64,000 bases of DNA from Micromonospora sp. RHAY321 (GTDB lineage: Bacteria; Actinomycetota; Actinomycetes; Mycobacteriales; Micromonosporaceae), in the NCBI RefSeq assembly GCF_023896955.1, contig NZ_JAMHIW010000018.1:56250-120249 (forward strand), written 5' to 3'. A program made the position numbers and the translations under genes. The notes under the pieces were generated by a model. That model was not told where the DNA came from, made no database searches, and was given only the letters and a program-made list of their open reading frames with translations. Of this stretch, positions 1-8,770 are shown one piece after another. Every line of letters begins with the position of its first letter. The stretch's first letter is position 1.

Positions 1-1000
1 ACTGGGTGGATTCGCGGAGTTCCAGGCGGTAGGGGGCGGAGAGTTCGCGGGCGGGGGCGGAGCGGTCGCCGTCGAGGCGTTCGGCGAGCAACTCGACGGC
101 GAGCCGGGCGATCTGGGCCTTGTCCGGGGCGACGGTCGTCAGGGTGGGGATCGAGAACCGGCCGTCCTCGATGTCGTCGAAGCCGACCACGGCAACGTCC
201 TCGGGCACCCGCAGGCCGGCCTCGTGCAGGGCGCGCAGGGCGCCCAGGGCGAGTGTGTCGTTGAAGCAGAAGACGGCGTCGGGGCGTACCCCGGAGGCGA
301 GCAGGCCGCGCATGGCGGCCGCGCCGTCGGCGCGGTGCCAGGCCGGCGCGGGCGCCACCAGGGCCTCGTCGTAGTCGAGGCCGGCGGCGCGCAGGGCGTC
401 GGCGTAACCGGTCAGCCGCAGTCGGGCACTGGCGCCCTCGGGGGTGCGCTGCGAGCCGATGGCCGCGATGCGACGGCGGCCGAGCCGGATCAGGTGGTCG
501 GTGATCTCCCGGGCCGCGCCGACGTTGTCGATCACCACGTGGTCCGCCGGGCCGTGGTCGACCCGCTCACCGAGCAGCACCATCGGCGTGCCGTCCAGGC
601 CGGTCAGGTCCTCCGCGGTCAGCGCCAACGGGCTGAAGATCAGCCCGTCGATCAGGTGGTCGGTGATGCCGGAGGCCACCACGCGTTCCTGTTCGCGACC
701 GCCGCCGGTCTGGTCGATCAGCACCGTCCAGCTGAATTCGGCTGCTGCGGTGACCACGTGGCGGGCCAGCTCGGCGAAGTACGGGATGTCCAGTTCCGGC
801 ACGGCCAGCGCGATCACGCCCGTGCGGCCCTTGCGCAGGTGGCGGGCGGAGAGGTTGGGCCGGTAGTTCAGCTCGGCGATCGCCTCCTCGACCCGGGCCC
901 GGGTGTCCGGACGCACGTGGACGTAGCCGTTCACCACGTTGGAGACGGTCTTCACCGAGACCCCGGCCCGTTCGGCCACATCCTTGAGCCTGTTTCGCAC
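1..1000 (-). CDS. LacI-family transcriptional repressor (3' end outside window)
   Basis: Translating the minus strand from a GTG at 1000 gives an N-terminal LacI helix-turn-helix (VRNRLKDVAERAGVSVKTVS) with the hinge region NGYVHVRPDTRARV. It is followed by a periplasmic-binding-like sensor domain containing the family signatures AIGSQRTPEGA and VGFDDIEDG. The frame stays open to base 1, so the last residues lie off the window (about 333 codons seen; the family is usually 330-350). A GGGGAGG ribosome site lies just upstream of the GTG. It is divergent from an arabinofuranosidase/ABC importer cluster, with two palindromic operators between, so it is probably the local arabino-oligosaccharide-responsive repressor. 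The effector is inferred from neighbours, not seen. Confidence 0.93.
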   Translation of the reverse strand, partial: MRNRLKDVAERAGVSVKTVSNVVNGYVHVRPDTRARVEEAIAELNYRPNLSARHLRKGRTGVIALAVPELDIPYFAELARHVVTAAAEFSWTVLIDQTGGGREQERVVASGITDHLIDGLIFSPLALTAEDLTGLDGTPMVLLGERVDHGPADHVVIDNVGAAREITDHLIRLGRRRIAAIGSQRTPEGASARLRLTGYADALRAAGLDYDEALVAPAPAWHRADGAAAMRGLLASGVRPDAVFCFNDTLALGALRALHEAGLRVPEDVAVVGFDDIEDGRFSIPTLTTVAPDKAQIARLAVELLAERLDGDRSAPARELSAPYRLELRESTQ

Positions 1001-1051
1001 GCCGCAACCTCCCCGAGGTAACCCAGCGCACCATACCTCGGAACCAGGTCT

Positions 1052-1079
1052 TTACAACGTTGCCTACAACGTTGTAGAA
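1052..1079. promoter_or_regulatory. Tandem LacI-type operators between the repressor and GH51 gene
   Basis: A perfect 14-bp palindrome CTACAACGTTGTAG occupies 1064-1077, and a second copy sharing the core ACAACGTTG starts at 1054. The two dyad centres are 12 bp apart, a little over one helical turn. The central CG dyad is typical of LacI-family sites. The position between divergent start codons (1000 and 1139) would allow control of both directions. This is a sequence call only; no binding data. Confidence 0.75.
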
Positions 1080-1138
1080 ACGACGGATACCGGGTGAGAG
1101 CGGTGACCGCGATCACCCGGCACCGGCAATGAGGAAAG

Positions 1139-2662
1139 GTGGCACCCTTGCGGACCGCTCAGCTGACGATCGACCCGGCCTTCGCGATCGGCCCGGCCGA
1201 CCGACGTCTCTTCGGCTCCTTCGTCGAGCACATGGGGCGGTGCGTCTACGGCGGCATCTACGAGCCCGGCCACCCCGACGCCGACTCCCGTGGCCTCCGC
1301 CGGGACGTGCTGGAGCTGACCCGGGAACTGGGCGTCTCCGTGGTCCGCTACCCGGGTGGCAACTTCGTCTCCGGCTACCGCTGGGAGGACGGGGTGGGCC
1401 CGGTCGGCGACCGGCCGCGCCGGCTCGACCTGGCCTGGAAGACGATCGAGACCAACGCGTTCGGGCTGGACGAGTTCATGACCTGGGCCGCCGAGGCCGG
1501 TGTCGAGCCGATGATGGCGGTCAACCTGGGCACCCGTGGCGTCCAGGAGGCCCTGGACCTGCTGGAGTACTCCAACCACCCGGGCGGCACCGAGCTGTCC
1601 GACCTGCGGCGCAAGCACGGCGCGGAGGACCCGTACGGGGTGCGGCTGTGGTGCCTGGGCAACGAGATGGACGGCCCGTGGCAGGTCGGCCACAAGACCG
1701 CCGACGAGTACGGCCGGCTCGCCGCCGAGGCCGCCCGCGCGATGAAGATGATCGACCCGTCGATCAGCCTGATCGCCTGCGGCAGCTCCAACCGGCGGAT
1801 GCCCACGTTCGCCGCGTGGGAGGCCACCGTGCTGGAGCACACCTACGAGCACGTCGACTACATCTCGGCGCACACCTACTACGACCCGTCCGACGGCGAC
1901 CGGGCCAGCATCCTGGCCTCCGCCGTCGACATGGACAACTTCATCACCGAGGTCGTCGCGACCGCCGACCACGTGGCCGCCAAGCAGCGGCACAAGCGCA
2001 AGCTGAAGATCTCGTTCGACGAGTGGAACGTCTGGTACGAGTCCCGCCTCCAGGCCGACCTGGACCGGCGCGGCTGGGTCGAGGCGCCGGCGCTGATCGA
2101 GGACGACTTCACGGCGGTCGACGCGGTGGTCGTCGGTGACCTGCTGATCACCCTGCTCCGGCACGCCGACCGGGTCGGTGTGGCCGCCCAGGCCCAGCTC
2201 GCCAACGTGATCGCCCCGATCCGCACCCGCAACGGCGGTCCCGCCTGGCGGCAGAGCATCTTCCACCCGTTCGCGCTGACCGCCCGGTACGCCCGCGGCA
2301 CCGTGCTGCGCACCGAGCCGGTGTCGCCGCGCTACGACACGAAGAAGTACGGAGACGTGCCGGTGCTCGACACGGTCGCCGTGCACGACGAGGAGACCGG
2401 CGAGCTGACCGTCTTCGCGGTCAACCGCGGCGAGGAGGACCTGCCCCTCGACCTGGACCTGCGCGGCCTGCCGGGCATGTCCGGTCTGTCTTTCCTGAGC
2501 CTCGCTGCCGGGTCTGACCCGTCGGCGATGAACACCGAGGCCGAGCCCGACCGGGTGACGCCCCGGGAAATGCCCACCCCCACCCCCGACGGCGGGCGGT
2601 GCACCGTGCGCCTGCCCGCCGTGTCCTGGAGCGTGCTGCGCTTCGGCCCGGCAAACGCCTGA
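1139..2662 (+). CDS. Alpha-L-arabinofuranosidase, GH51
   Basis: This 507-aa protein is the usual length for cytoplasmic GH51 enzymes, which release L-arabinose from arabino-oligosaccharides. The start is GTG 1139, preceded by GAGGAAAG. Visible landmarks are the N-terminal strand motif GSFVEHMGRCVYGGIYEP, the RYPGGNF motif near residue 75, the acid/base Glu in LGNEMDGP (about E176) and the nucleophile Glu in ISFDEWNVWY (about E295). The C-terminal all-beta domain ends at about residue 507. There is no signal peptide, so it probably hydrolyses oligosaccharides imported by the ABC system just downstream (60-bp gap). Regulation by the divergent LacI protein is likely from the operators at 1054-1077. 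Confidence 0.95.
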   Translation: MAPLRTAQLTIDPAFAIGPADRRLFGSFVEHMGRCVYGGIYEPGHPDADSRGLRRDVLELTRELGVSVVRYPGGNFVSGYRWEDGVGPVGDRPRRLDLAWKTIETNAFGLDEFMTWAAEAGVEPMMAVNLGTRGVQEALDLLEYSNHPGGTELSDLRRKHGAEDPYGVRLWCLGNEMDGPWQVGHKTADEYGRLAAEAARAMKMIDPSISLIACGSSNRRMPTFAAWEATVLEHTYEHVDYISAHTYYDPSDGDRASILASAVDMDNFITEVVATADHVAAKQRHKRKLKISFDEWNVWYESRLQADLDRRGWVEAPALIEDDFTAVDAVVVGDLLITLLRHADRVGVAAQAQLANVIAPIRTRNGGPAWRQSIFHPFALTARYARGTVLRTEPVSPRYDTKKYGDVPVLDTVAVHDEETGELTVFAVNRGEEDLPLDLDLRGLPGMSGLSFLSLAAGSDPSAMNTEAEPDRVTPREMPTPTPDGGRCTVRLPAVSWSVLRFGPANA

Positions 2663-2722
2663 GGTCGCACCGAGTTTGACCAGGCACAATTCATCCCGTC
2701 CCCCCTTCAAGGAGATACCAGC

Positions 2723-4051
2723 ATGATCCAGAACGACATGAGCCGGCGTCGCCTGCTCGGCCTCGGTCTCGGACTCGGTGCCGCAGCGTCGCTGACCCTC
2801 GCCGGTTGCGGCGGCGGTGACAGCACCTCTGGGCCGGCGGCCGGCAACGGCGGCAAGGAGTACACCGGCCCCAAGGTGGACCTGAAGCTGTGGAACGGCT
2901 TCACCGGCGGCGACGGCGAGATCTTCAAGACGCTGGTGAACCAGTTCAACACCGAGCACAAGAACATCGCGGTGTCGGTGGCCACATACCAGTGGGAGGA
3001 CTACTACAACAAGCTCCCCGGTGCGGCCTCCAGCGGCAACGGCCCGGACATCGCGGTCATGCACATGGACCAGCTCGCCACCTTCGCCGCCCGCGGCGTG
3101 ATCACCGAGCTGGACGACGTGGCCAAGAACCTGGAGCTCGCCGAGGGCGACTTCGCCCCCACGGTGTGGAAGGGCGGGCTCTACAACAACAAGCGGTACG
3201 GCATCCCGCTGGACATGCACCCGCTGGGCTTCTACTACAACAAGACCGTCATGCAGAAGGCCGGCCTGGACCCGAACAAGCCGCCGGCGACCAGGGACGA
3301 GTACACGGCCGCGCTGACCGAGCTGAAGAAGGCCGGCGTGCAGGGCTTCTGGGTCAGCCCGTTCCAGTTCACCGGCGGCATGACCTTCTACTCGCTGCTC
3401 AACCAGTGGGGCGCCACCCTGTTCGACGCGGACGTGGCGAAGGCCACCTTCAACTCGGACCCGGCGGTCGAGGCGTGCACCTGGCTGGTCGACATGATCA
3501 AGCAGGGCTTCTCGCCGGCCAACGTCGGTCAGGACGCCGACTACCTGGCGTTCAAGAGCGGCAAGAACGCCTTCACCTGGAACGGCATCTGGCAGATCAA
3601 CGATCTGAAGAAGAGCCCCGAGGTGCAGTGGGGCGTCGCGCCGCTCCCCCAGATCGGCAGCAAGCCGGCGGCGTGGGCCAACTCGCACAACTTCACCATC
3701 GTGAAGCAGCGGGCCAACGACGCCAACAAGGTCTCCGGCGCGAAGGTCTTCATCAACTGGCTCAGCGAGCACTCGCTGGACTGGGCGAAGGGCGGCCAGG
3801 TGCCGGCCCGTAAGGCCGTCCGTGAGGGCGCCGAGTTCAAGGCCCTGCCGGAGATCTCGTCGCTCGCCCCCGAGCTGGAGTACGCGGCCTTCCCGCCGGC
3901 GGCTCCGGGTCTCGGCGAGGTCATGACGACCTTCTACAACTCCTTCAACGAGGCCGCGCTGGGCAAGAAGTCGCCCAAGCAGGCGCTCGACGACGGTGTG
4001 GCGAAGGCCAACAAGCAGCTCGAGGACAACCGCAAGAAGTACGGGAGCTGA
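2723..4051 (+). CDS. Sugar ABC transporter substrate-binding lipoprotein
   Basis: This is a 442-aa extracellular solute-binding protein family 1 member. The N-terminus carries a twin-arginine-like SRRRLLGLGLGLGAA stretch and a lipobox LAGC, so it should be exported and lipid-anchored to the outer face of the membrane. The mature region has the aromatic-rich features of carbohydrate binders (LKLWNGFTGGDGE, YQWEDYYNKLPG, FTWNGIWQIND). An AAGGAGAT ribosome site sits about 10 nt before ATG 2723; an internal Met at residue 6 is the alternative. It is followed 6 bp later by the first permease. The substrate is inferred from the flanking arabinose enzymes to be an arabino- or xylo-oligosaccharide. 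Confidence 0.93.
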   Translation: MIQNDMSRRRLLGLGLGLGAAASLTLAGCGGGDSTSGPAAGNGGKEYTGPKVDLKLWNGFTGGDGEIFKTLVNQFNTEHKNIAVSVATYQWEDYYNKLPGAASSGNGPDIAVMHMDQLATFAARGVITELDDVAKNLELAEGDFAPTVWKGGLYNNKRYGIPLDMHPLGFYYNKTVMQKAGLDPNKPPATRDEYTAALTELKKAGVQGFWVSPFQFTGGMTFYSLLNQWGATLFDADVAKATFNSDPAVEACTWLVDMIKQGFSPANVGQDADYLAFKSGKNAFTWNGIWQINDLKKSPEVQWGVAPLPQIGSKPAAWANSHNFTIVKQRANDANKVSGAKVFINWLSEHSLDWAKGGQVPARKAVREGAEFKALPEISSLAPELEYAAFPPAAPGLGEVMTTFYNSFNEAALGKKSPKQALDDGVAKANKQLEDNRKKYGS

Positions 4052-4057
4052 TAACCC

Positions 4058-5023
4058 GTGGCGGACGTGATCGAGGTCGGGGCGGCGCGCGGTGACGCGC
4101 CGCCCTCGGCGGCCAAGGCTCCCCGCCGGGGCGCCTCGGCGGGCCGGACCGGACGGGCGACGCCGTATCTGTTCCTCGCCCCCTACCTGATCCTGTTCGG
4201 GGTGTTCGGCCTGCTGCCGATCATCCTGGGCGTGTGGCTCAGCGTGCACCAGTGGGACTTCCAGCTGCCCAACCGGCCGTTCGTCGGGTTGGACAACTAC
4301 AAGGAGCTCTTCTCCAGCGACTCCGCCGTCTACGGCGACTGGTGGGAGAGCGTGCGGGCCACCGCGATCTTCACGGTGCTGTCGGTGCCGCTGCTGGTGG
4401 TCGTACCGCTCGGGCTGGCGCTGCTGCTGAATCGCTCCTTCCCCGGCCGGACCTTCTTCCGGGCGATCTACTTCGCGCCGTACGTGCTGGGTGTGGCGGT
4501 GATCGGCCTGCTCTGGCGGTTCCTGCTCGACGCCAACCTGGGCCTGGTCAACCGCCTCCTCGGCGTCGTGGGGTTGCCGTCGGACACCCCCTGGGTCACC
4601 AACATGCCGTGGGCGTGGATCTCGCTGGTCGGGGTCACCGTCTGGTGGACCTCCGGTTTCAACGCGGTGATCTACCTGGCCGGTCTCCAGGACATCTCCC
4701 CGGAGCTGTACGAGGCGGCCCGGATGGACGGCGCGAGCGCCTGGCAGCGGTTCCGCAACGTCACGCTGCCCGGGCTGCGCCCGGTGCTGCTCTTCGTGAT
4801 CACCACGACCGTGCTCGCCTCGGCGAACATGTTCGGTCAGTCGTTCCTGATCACCCAGGGTGCGCCCGGCACGGAGACGCGCACGGTGGTCTGGTTCATC
4901 GTCGAGGAGGGCCTGCGGGACAACGACGCCGGTCGCGCCGCCGCGATGAGCATCGTGTTCGCCCTGATGCTGGCCGTCGTGAGCATCGCCAACTTCCGCC
5001 TCTTCCGCTACCGGGAAGACTGA
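4058..5023 (+). CDS. Sugar ABC transporter permease (MalF-type)
   Basis: This 321-aa protein has six predicted membrane spans, beginning with TPYLFLAPYLILFGVFGLLPIILGVWLS. The cytoplasmic EAA loop that docks the ATPase reads YEAARMDGASAWQRFRNVTLPGL near residues 218-240. The N-terminal cytoplasmic tail is rich in Ala, Arg and Gly. The start is GTG 4058, six bases after the binding-protein stop. It pairs with the next permease to make the transmembrane heterodimer of a CUT1-type importer. No ATPase gene is present in the cluster, as is common in actinomycetes, where one shared MsiK-like ATPase energises several importers. Confidence 0.93.
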   Translation: MADVIEVGAARGDAPPSAAKAPRRGASAGRTGRATPYLFLAPYLILFGVFGLLPIILGVWLSVHQWDFQLPNRPFVGLDNYKELFSSDSAVYGDWWESVRATAIFTVLSVPLLVVVPLGLALLLNRSFPGRTFFRAIYFAPYVLGVAVIGLLWRFLLDANLGLVNRLLGVVGLPSDTPWVTNMPWAWISLVGVTVWWTSGFNAVIYLAGLQDISPELYEAARMDGASAWQRFRNVTLPGLRPVLLFVITTTVLASANMFGQSFLITQGAPGTETRTVVWFIVEEGLRDNDAGRAAAMSIVFALMLAVVSIANFRLFRYRED

Positions 5024-5033
5024 GGGGACCGCC

Positions 5034-5891
5034 ATGACGACGCCCACGCCGACCACCCGCGGTTCGGCCACCGCGCTACGCCGGGTCGTGCTCTACGCCA
5101 CGCTGGTGGCGCTGGCCCTGATCTTCCTGATGCCGCTGGTGTGGATGGTCATCACCTCGCTGAAGACCTACACCGCCGCCCAGCAGATCCCGCCGAGCTG
5201 GCTGCCGAACCCGCTCGCCGGTTACGGCTACGAGCAGATCCTCAACAACGCGGCGAACCCGGTGCTCCGCTGGTTCCTCAACAGCATGCTGGCCGCCACG
5301 CTGCACTCGCTGCTGGTGCTGGTGACCGCCTCGATGGCCGCGTACGCCCTGGCGCGGATGAGGTTCCGGGGGCGCGGGGTGAGCTTCGCGCTGATCGTCG
5401 GGACGCTGTTCATCCCGCCGACCTCGCTGATCATCCCGAACTTCCTGATCGTCGACCAGCTCAACTGGATCGACACCCTCGCCGTGGTGGTGGTGCCCGG
5501 CGCGGCGAGCGCGTTCGGCGTCTTCTTCCTGCGGCAGTTCTTCCTCTCGCTCCCCAACGAGCTGGAGGAGGCCGCCACGCTGGACGGCGCCAACCAGTGG
5601 CAGATCTTCTTCCGGGTGGTGCTGCCGCTGTCCAAGCCGGCGTTGGCCACCCTGGCGGTGCTGTCGTTCCTCACCAACTGGAACGACTTCCTCTGGCCGA
5701 TCTTCGTGCTGTTCAGCCCTGAGAAGCTCACGCTGCCGCCCGGCCTGGGCCTGCTCCAGGGCTCGTACGTCACCGACTACCCGGTGATCATGGCGGGCGC
5801 GGTGCTGGCGAGCCTGCCGGTGCTGATCCTCTTCGTGCTGGCCCAGCGGCACATCATCCAGGGTGTCTCCCGCAGCGGTCTGAAGGGATGA
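5034..5891 (+). CDS. Sugar ABC transporter permease (MalG-type)
   Basis: This 285-aa CUT1 inner-membrane permease starts with the membrane span VLYATLVALALIFLMPLVWMVITSLK. The EAA motif reads EEAATLDGANQWQIFFRVVLPL around residues 180-205, and the last span precedes the typical end QRHIIQGVSRSGLKG. It lies 10 bp downstream of its partner permease with GAGGGGACC before the ATG, and its stop overlaps the next start by four bases (ATGA). Translational coupling with the GH43 lipoprotein gene is therefore likely. It forms the second half of the channel for the sugar imported by this operon. Confidence 0.93.
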   Translation: MTTPTPTTRGSATALRRVVLYATLVALALIFLMPLVWMVITSLKTYTAAQQIPPSWLPNPLAGYGYEQILNNAANPVLRWFLNSMLAATLHSLLVLVTASMAAYALARMRFRGRGVSFALIVGTLFIPPTSLIIPNFLIVDQLNWIDTLAVVVVPGAASAFGVFFLRQFFLSLPNELEEAATLDGANQWQIFFRVVLPLSKPALATLAVLSFLTNWNDFLWPIFVLFSPEKLTLPPGLGLLQGSYVTDYPVIMAGAVLASLPVLILFVLAQRHIIQGVSRSGLKG

Positions 5892-6913
5892 CCCGCACGA
5901 CCACCCGGCGACGCGGCGCGGCGGCGATCATCATCGCCGCCGCGTTGCTCGTCGCGGGCTGCACCGACGGCAGCGAACCCACCCCCACGAGCAGCGGGAG
6001 CGACCCCAGCATGTTCACCAACCCGGTCGTGAGGACCGACGCCCCCGATCCGCAGGCGATCCGGGTGGGCGACACCTGGTACCTGTTCCACACCAACGCC
6101 GGCGGCCGCAACGTCCCGGTGCTCACGTCCACGGACCTGGTCGACTGGACCGAGGCCGGGGACGCCCTGCCGACGCTGCCGGACTGGGCGGACGCCGGCA
6201 AGACCTGGGCGCCGGAGGCCATCCAACTGGCCCCGGACCGGTTCCTGCTCTACTACACCGTCGCCGGCCGGGAGTCCGGGAGGCAGTGTGTCGGGCGGGC
6301 GGTGGCCAGCGCGCCGCAGGGGCCGTACCGGGACGACGCGTCCGGCCCGCTGATCTGCCAGGCGGACCTGGGCGGGGCGATCGACGCCAGCCCCTTCCGG
6401 GACACCGACGGCAGCCTCTGGCTGTTGTGGAAGAACGACGGCAACGCGATCGGGGTGGACACCTGGCTCTGGTCGCAGCGTCTCGCCGACGACGGCCTGA
6501 CCCTGGTCGGTGAGCCGACGAAGCTGCTCAAGCAGACCGAGCCGTGGGAGGGCACCCTGATCGAGGGGCCGTTCTTCCACCGGCAGGACGGCCGGCTGTA
6601 CCTCTTCTTCGCCGCCAACGCCTACGACCGGGCCGGGTACGCCGAGGGCTACGCGGTCTGCGAGAGCCCGACCGGTCCGTGCGTGAAGGCCGCCGAGAAC
6701 CCGATCCTGAAGACCAACGACGCCGCGTCCGGCCCGGGCCACGCCTCGATGGTGGTGAAGGACGGCAGGACCTGGCTGCTGTACCACGCCTGGCCGCCCG
6801 GCCAGGAGGGCAGCACCGACCCGGGCCGCCAGACCTGGTTGGACGAGGTCACGTGGGTCGACGGCAAACCGGTCGTGAAGGGCCCGACCGCGACGCCGCA
6901 GTCCCGCCCCTGA
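5888..6913 (+). CDS. GH43-family lipoprotein (arabinanase/xylosidase-like)
   Basis: This is a 341-aa glycoside hydrolase with a five-bladed propeller signature. A lipoprotein signal (AAALLVAGC, lipobox Cys about 24) would anchor it to the outer membrane face, unlike the cytoplasmic GH51. The three expected carboxylates are visible: the base Asp in APDPQAIRVGDTWYLFH, the pKa-modulating Asp in GGAIDASPF and the acid Glu in LIEGPFFH. The length fits single-domain GH43 enzymes. It is translationally coupled to the upstream permease by a 4-bp overlap, so it probably trims arabinan or arabinoxylan fragments at the cell surface before uptake. The exact linkage specificity cannot be read from the sequence. 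Confidence 0.9.
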   Translation: MTRTTTRRRGAAAIIIAAALLVAGCTDGSEPTPTSSGSDPSMFTNPVVRTDAPDPQAIRVGDTWYLFHTNAGGRNVPVLTSTDLVDWTEAGDALPTLPDWADAGKTWAPEAIQLAPDRFLLYYTVAGRESGRQCVGRAVASAPQGPYRDDASGPLICQADLGGAIDASPFRDTDGSLWLLWKNDGNAIGVDTWLWSQRLADDGLTLVGEPTKLLKQTEPWEGTLIEGPFFHRQDGRLYLFFAANAYDRAGYAEGYAVCESPTGPCVKAAENPILKTNDAASGPGHASMVVKDGRTWLLYHAWPPGQEGSTDPGRQTWLDEVTWVDGKPVVKGPTATPQSRP

Positions 6914-6927
6914 CGTGTCACACGGAA

Positions 6928-6953
6928 AGGGCCCCCGGTGCACCGGGGGCCCT
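6928..6953. terminator. Convergent terminator hairpin
   Basis: GGGCCCCCGGTG is followed directly by its exact complement CACCGGGGGCCC, a nearly loopless GC-rich stem. It lies between the convergent GH43 and amino-acid permease genes and could serve both. There is no long T tract. Confidence 0.75.
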
Positions 6954-6968
6954 CTCCCACGTACGGGG

Positions 6969-8471
6969 TCAGCTGTCGGCGGCCGGCTCGCGGGGGGCCG
7001 GGGCCACGGCGGGGTCGTGTCGGGCCAGCCGGTTGCGGCGGTAACCGTAGCCGAAGTAGATCAACGCGCCGAGCAGCATCCAGGCCAGGAACCGCAGCCA
7101 GGTCTCCACCGACAGGTTGAGCATCAGGTAGAAGCAGGCCAGCGCGGAGACGATCGGCAGCACCGGGGAGAACGGCACCCGGAACGGCCGCTCCAGGTCG
7201 GGGCGCTTGCGGCGCAGGATCGGCACCGCGATCGAGACGAGCACGAACGCGCAGAGCGCGCCGATGCTGACCAGGTCGGCCAGCGCCGAGAGCGGCAGGA
7301 AGCCGGCCAGCAGCGCGACCCCGACCGTCATGACCGCCGAGATCCGGTACGGGGTGCCCCAGCGCGGGTGCACCGCCGCGATCGAGGGCGGGATCAACCC
7401 GTCCCGGGCGATGGCGAAGCCGATCCGGCCCATCGCCACCAGGTCGACCAGGATGACGCTGGTCAGGCCGGCGACCGCGGCGATGGAGACGAGCACGGCC
7501 GCCCACCCGGCGCCGACCGCCTCGAAGGCCGACGCGATGGGGGCACCCCGGTCGATCTCGGTGTACGGCACCATGCCCACCACGACCAGCGAGACGCCGA
7601 TGTAGAGCACGGTGGAGATCAGCAGCGTGCCGAGCAGGCCCAGGGTGAGGTCCCGCTTGGGCTTCCTCGTCTCCTCACCGAGGTTCGCGACCGCCTCGAA
7701 GCCGGTGTACGCGAAGAAGACCACGGCGGCGGCGCTGAGCACTCCGACGAAACCGAAGACCGACGGTTCCAGCCCGAAGAGCGCCTGCGTGACGGGCTGC
7801 TTGATGCCGTCGTCGCCACCACCGGCGGGTTCGGCGGGCGGGATGAACGGGCTGAGGTTGGCGGCCTTGACGAAGAAGAGCCCGGCCACGACCACGAAGA
7901 CGCAGATGGCCACCTTGACCAGTACCAGCAGGTTGGTCATCCGGGCGGACTCCCGGATGCCGACGATCGCCACGACGCCGAGGATCAGCACGATGGCGAT
8001 GGCGCCGATGTTGACCGTGCTGCCCTCCTCGCCGAACCAGCGGGTCGGCAGGTCGAGCAGTTCGGCCAGGTAGCCGGACCAGCCTCGGGCCACCACGGCC
8101 GCGCCGAGTGCGAACTCCAGCAGCAGGTCCCAGCCGATGATCCACGCGACGATCTCGCCCATGGTGGCGTACGCGTAGGTGTAGGCGCTGCCGGCGGTCG
8201 GCACGCTGGAGGCCAGCTCGGCGTAGCAGAGCGCGGCGAGCAGGGCGACCACGCCGGCGATGGCGAAGGAGATCACGACGCCCGGCCCGGCGCTGTCCCG
8301 GGCCTCGATCCCGGTCAGCGTGAAGATGCCGGTGCCGATCACGATGCCGATGCCGAAGCCGGTGAGGTCGACCGCGCCGAGCCGCCTCTTCAGCCCCAGC
8401 CGGCCGTCGGTGCCGTCCGCGTCGCCCTGGGCTATCACGTCCTTGATCGGTTTGGTCCGCAGCACGGACAC
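6969..8471 (-). CDS. Amino-acid permease, APC superfamily (cationic amino acid transporter type)
   Basis: This 500-aa polytopic membrane protein has 12 or more hydrophobic segments. The APC signature GIGIVIGTGIFTLTG lies in span 1 and the unwound-helix segment LCYAELASSVPTAGSAYTY in span 3. A hydrophilic loop before span 7 is followed by FFAYTGFEAVANLGEETRKPKR, which matches the cationic amino-acid transporter (CAT/YhdG-like) branch. The start is GTG 8471, and the short cytoplasmic N-terminus (RTKPIKDVIAQGDADG) is also characteristic. It stands alone, convergent with the arabinose cluster. The substrate is not determinable; amino-acid/proton symport is the family expectation. Confidence 0.92.
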   Translation of the reverse strand: MSVLRTKPIKDVIAQGDADGTDGRLGLKRRLGAVDLTGFGIGIVIGTGIFTLTGIEARDSAGPGVVISFAIAGVVALLAALCYAELASSVPTAGSAYTYAYATMGEIVAWIIGWDLLLEFALGAAVVARGWSGYLAELLDLPTRWFGEEGSTVNIGAIAIVLILGVVAIVGIRESARMTNLLVLVKVAICVFVVVAGLFFVKAANLSPFIPPAEPAGGGDDGIKQPVTQALFGLEPSVFGFVGVLSAAAVVFFAYTGFEAVANLGEETRKPKRDLTLGLLGTLLISTVLYIGVSLVVVGMVPYTEIDRGAPIASAFEAVGAGWAAVLVSIAAVAGLTSVILVDLVAMGRIGFAIARDGLIPPSIAAVHPRWGTPYRISAVMTVGVALLAGFLPLSALADLVSIGALCAFVLVSIAVPILRRKRPDLERPFRVPFSPVLPIVSALACFYLMLNLSVETWLRFLAWMLLGALIYFGYGYRRNRLARHDPAVAPAPREPAADS

Positions 8472-8770
8472 GCGCTCACCCCTCCCACCGTGCGACCACC
8501 ACCGTGGCGGCCGGTGACCGGCTGCTACCCAGGGGCGCGAGCTGTCAACCGCGTGAGCGGGCCTGCACAGTGAGTGCGATGTGGGTCACTGCGGGCAATC
8601 CGACGATCGGTGCGGGACGCCCCGATATCCGGCGGGCGAATCGACCGGGCGGGAACCCTTGCGGGAACGACCCGAGTGTGAAAATTTCCTTCCAGCGGCA
8701 GTTAGCCTGCGGCGAATCTTGCCGAGTGCCGCGCCGAACACCCGGGAGCCCCAACGAAGGGACACACCGC
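8472..8770. promoter_or_regulatory. Divergent intergenic region with a GAAAATTTC palindrome
   Basis: This 299-bp gap separates the permease (minus) and the secreted hydrolase-like protein (plus). It has no convincing coding frame. The only marked element is the AT-rich dyad GAAAATTTC at 8680-8688, inside otherwise GC-rich DNA about 85 bp before the hydrolase start. A TTAGCCT stretch near 8702 could be a weak -10. I see nothing else. Confidence 0.35.

Noticed and set aside
1064..5071. A 1335-codon open frame on the minus strand across the arabinose cluster
   Set aside because: It is antisense to four well-supported genes; its Gly/Arg/Val/His-rich product has no domain. Long spurious frames are expected at this GC content.
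8504..8770. In-frame N-terminal extension of the GHL10 protein
   Set aside because: The Sec signal peptide starts exactly at ATG 8771 with its own ribosome site; the extension would bury it.
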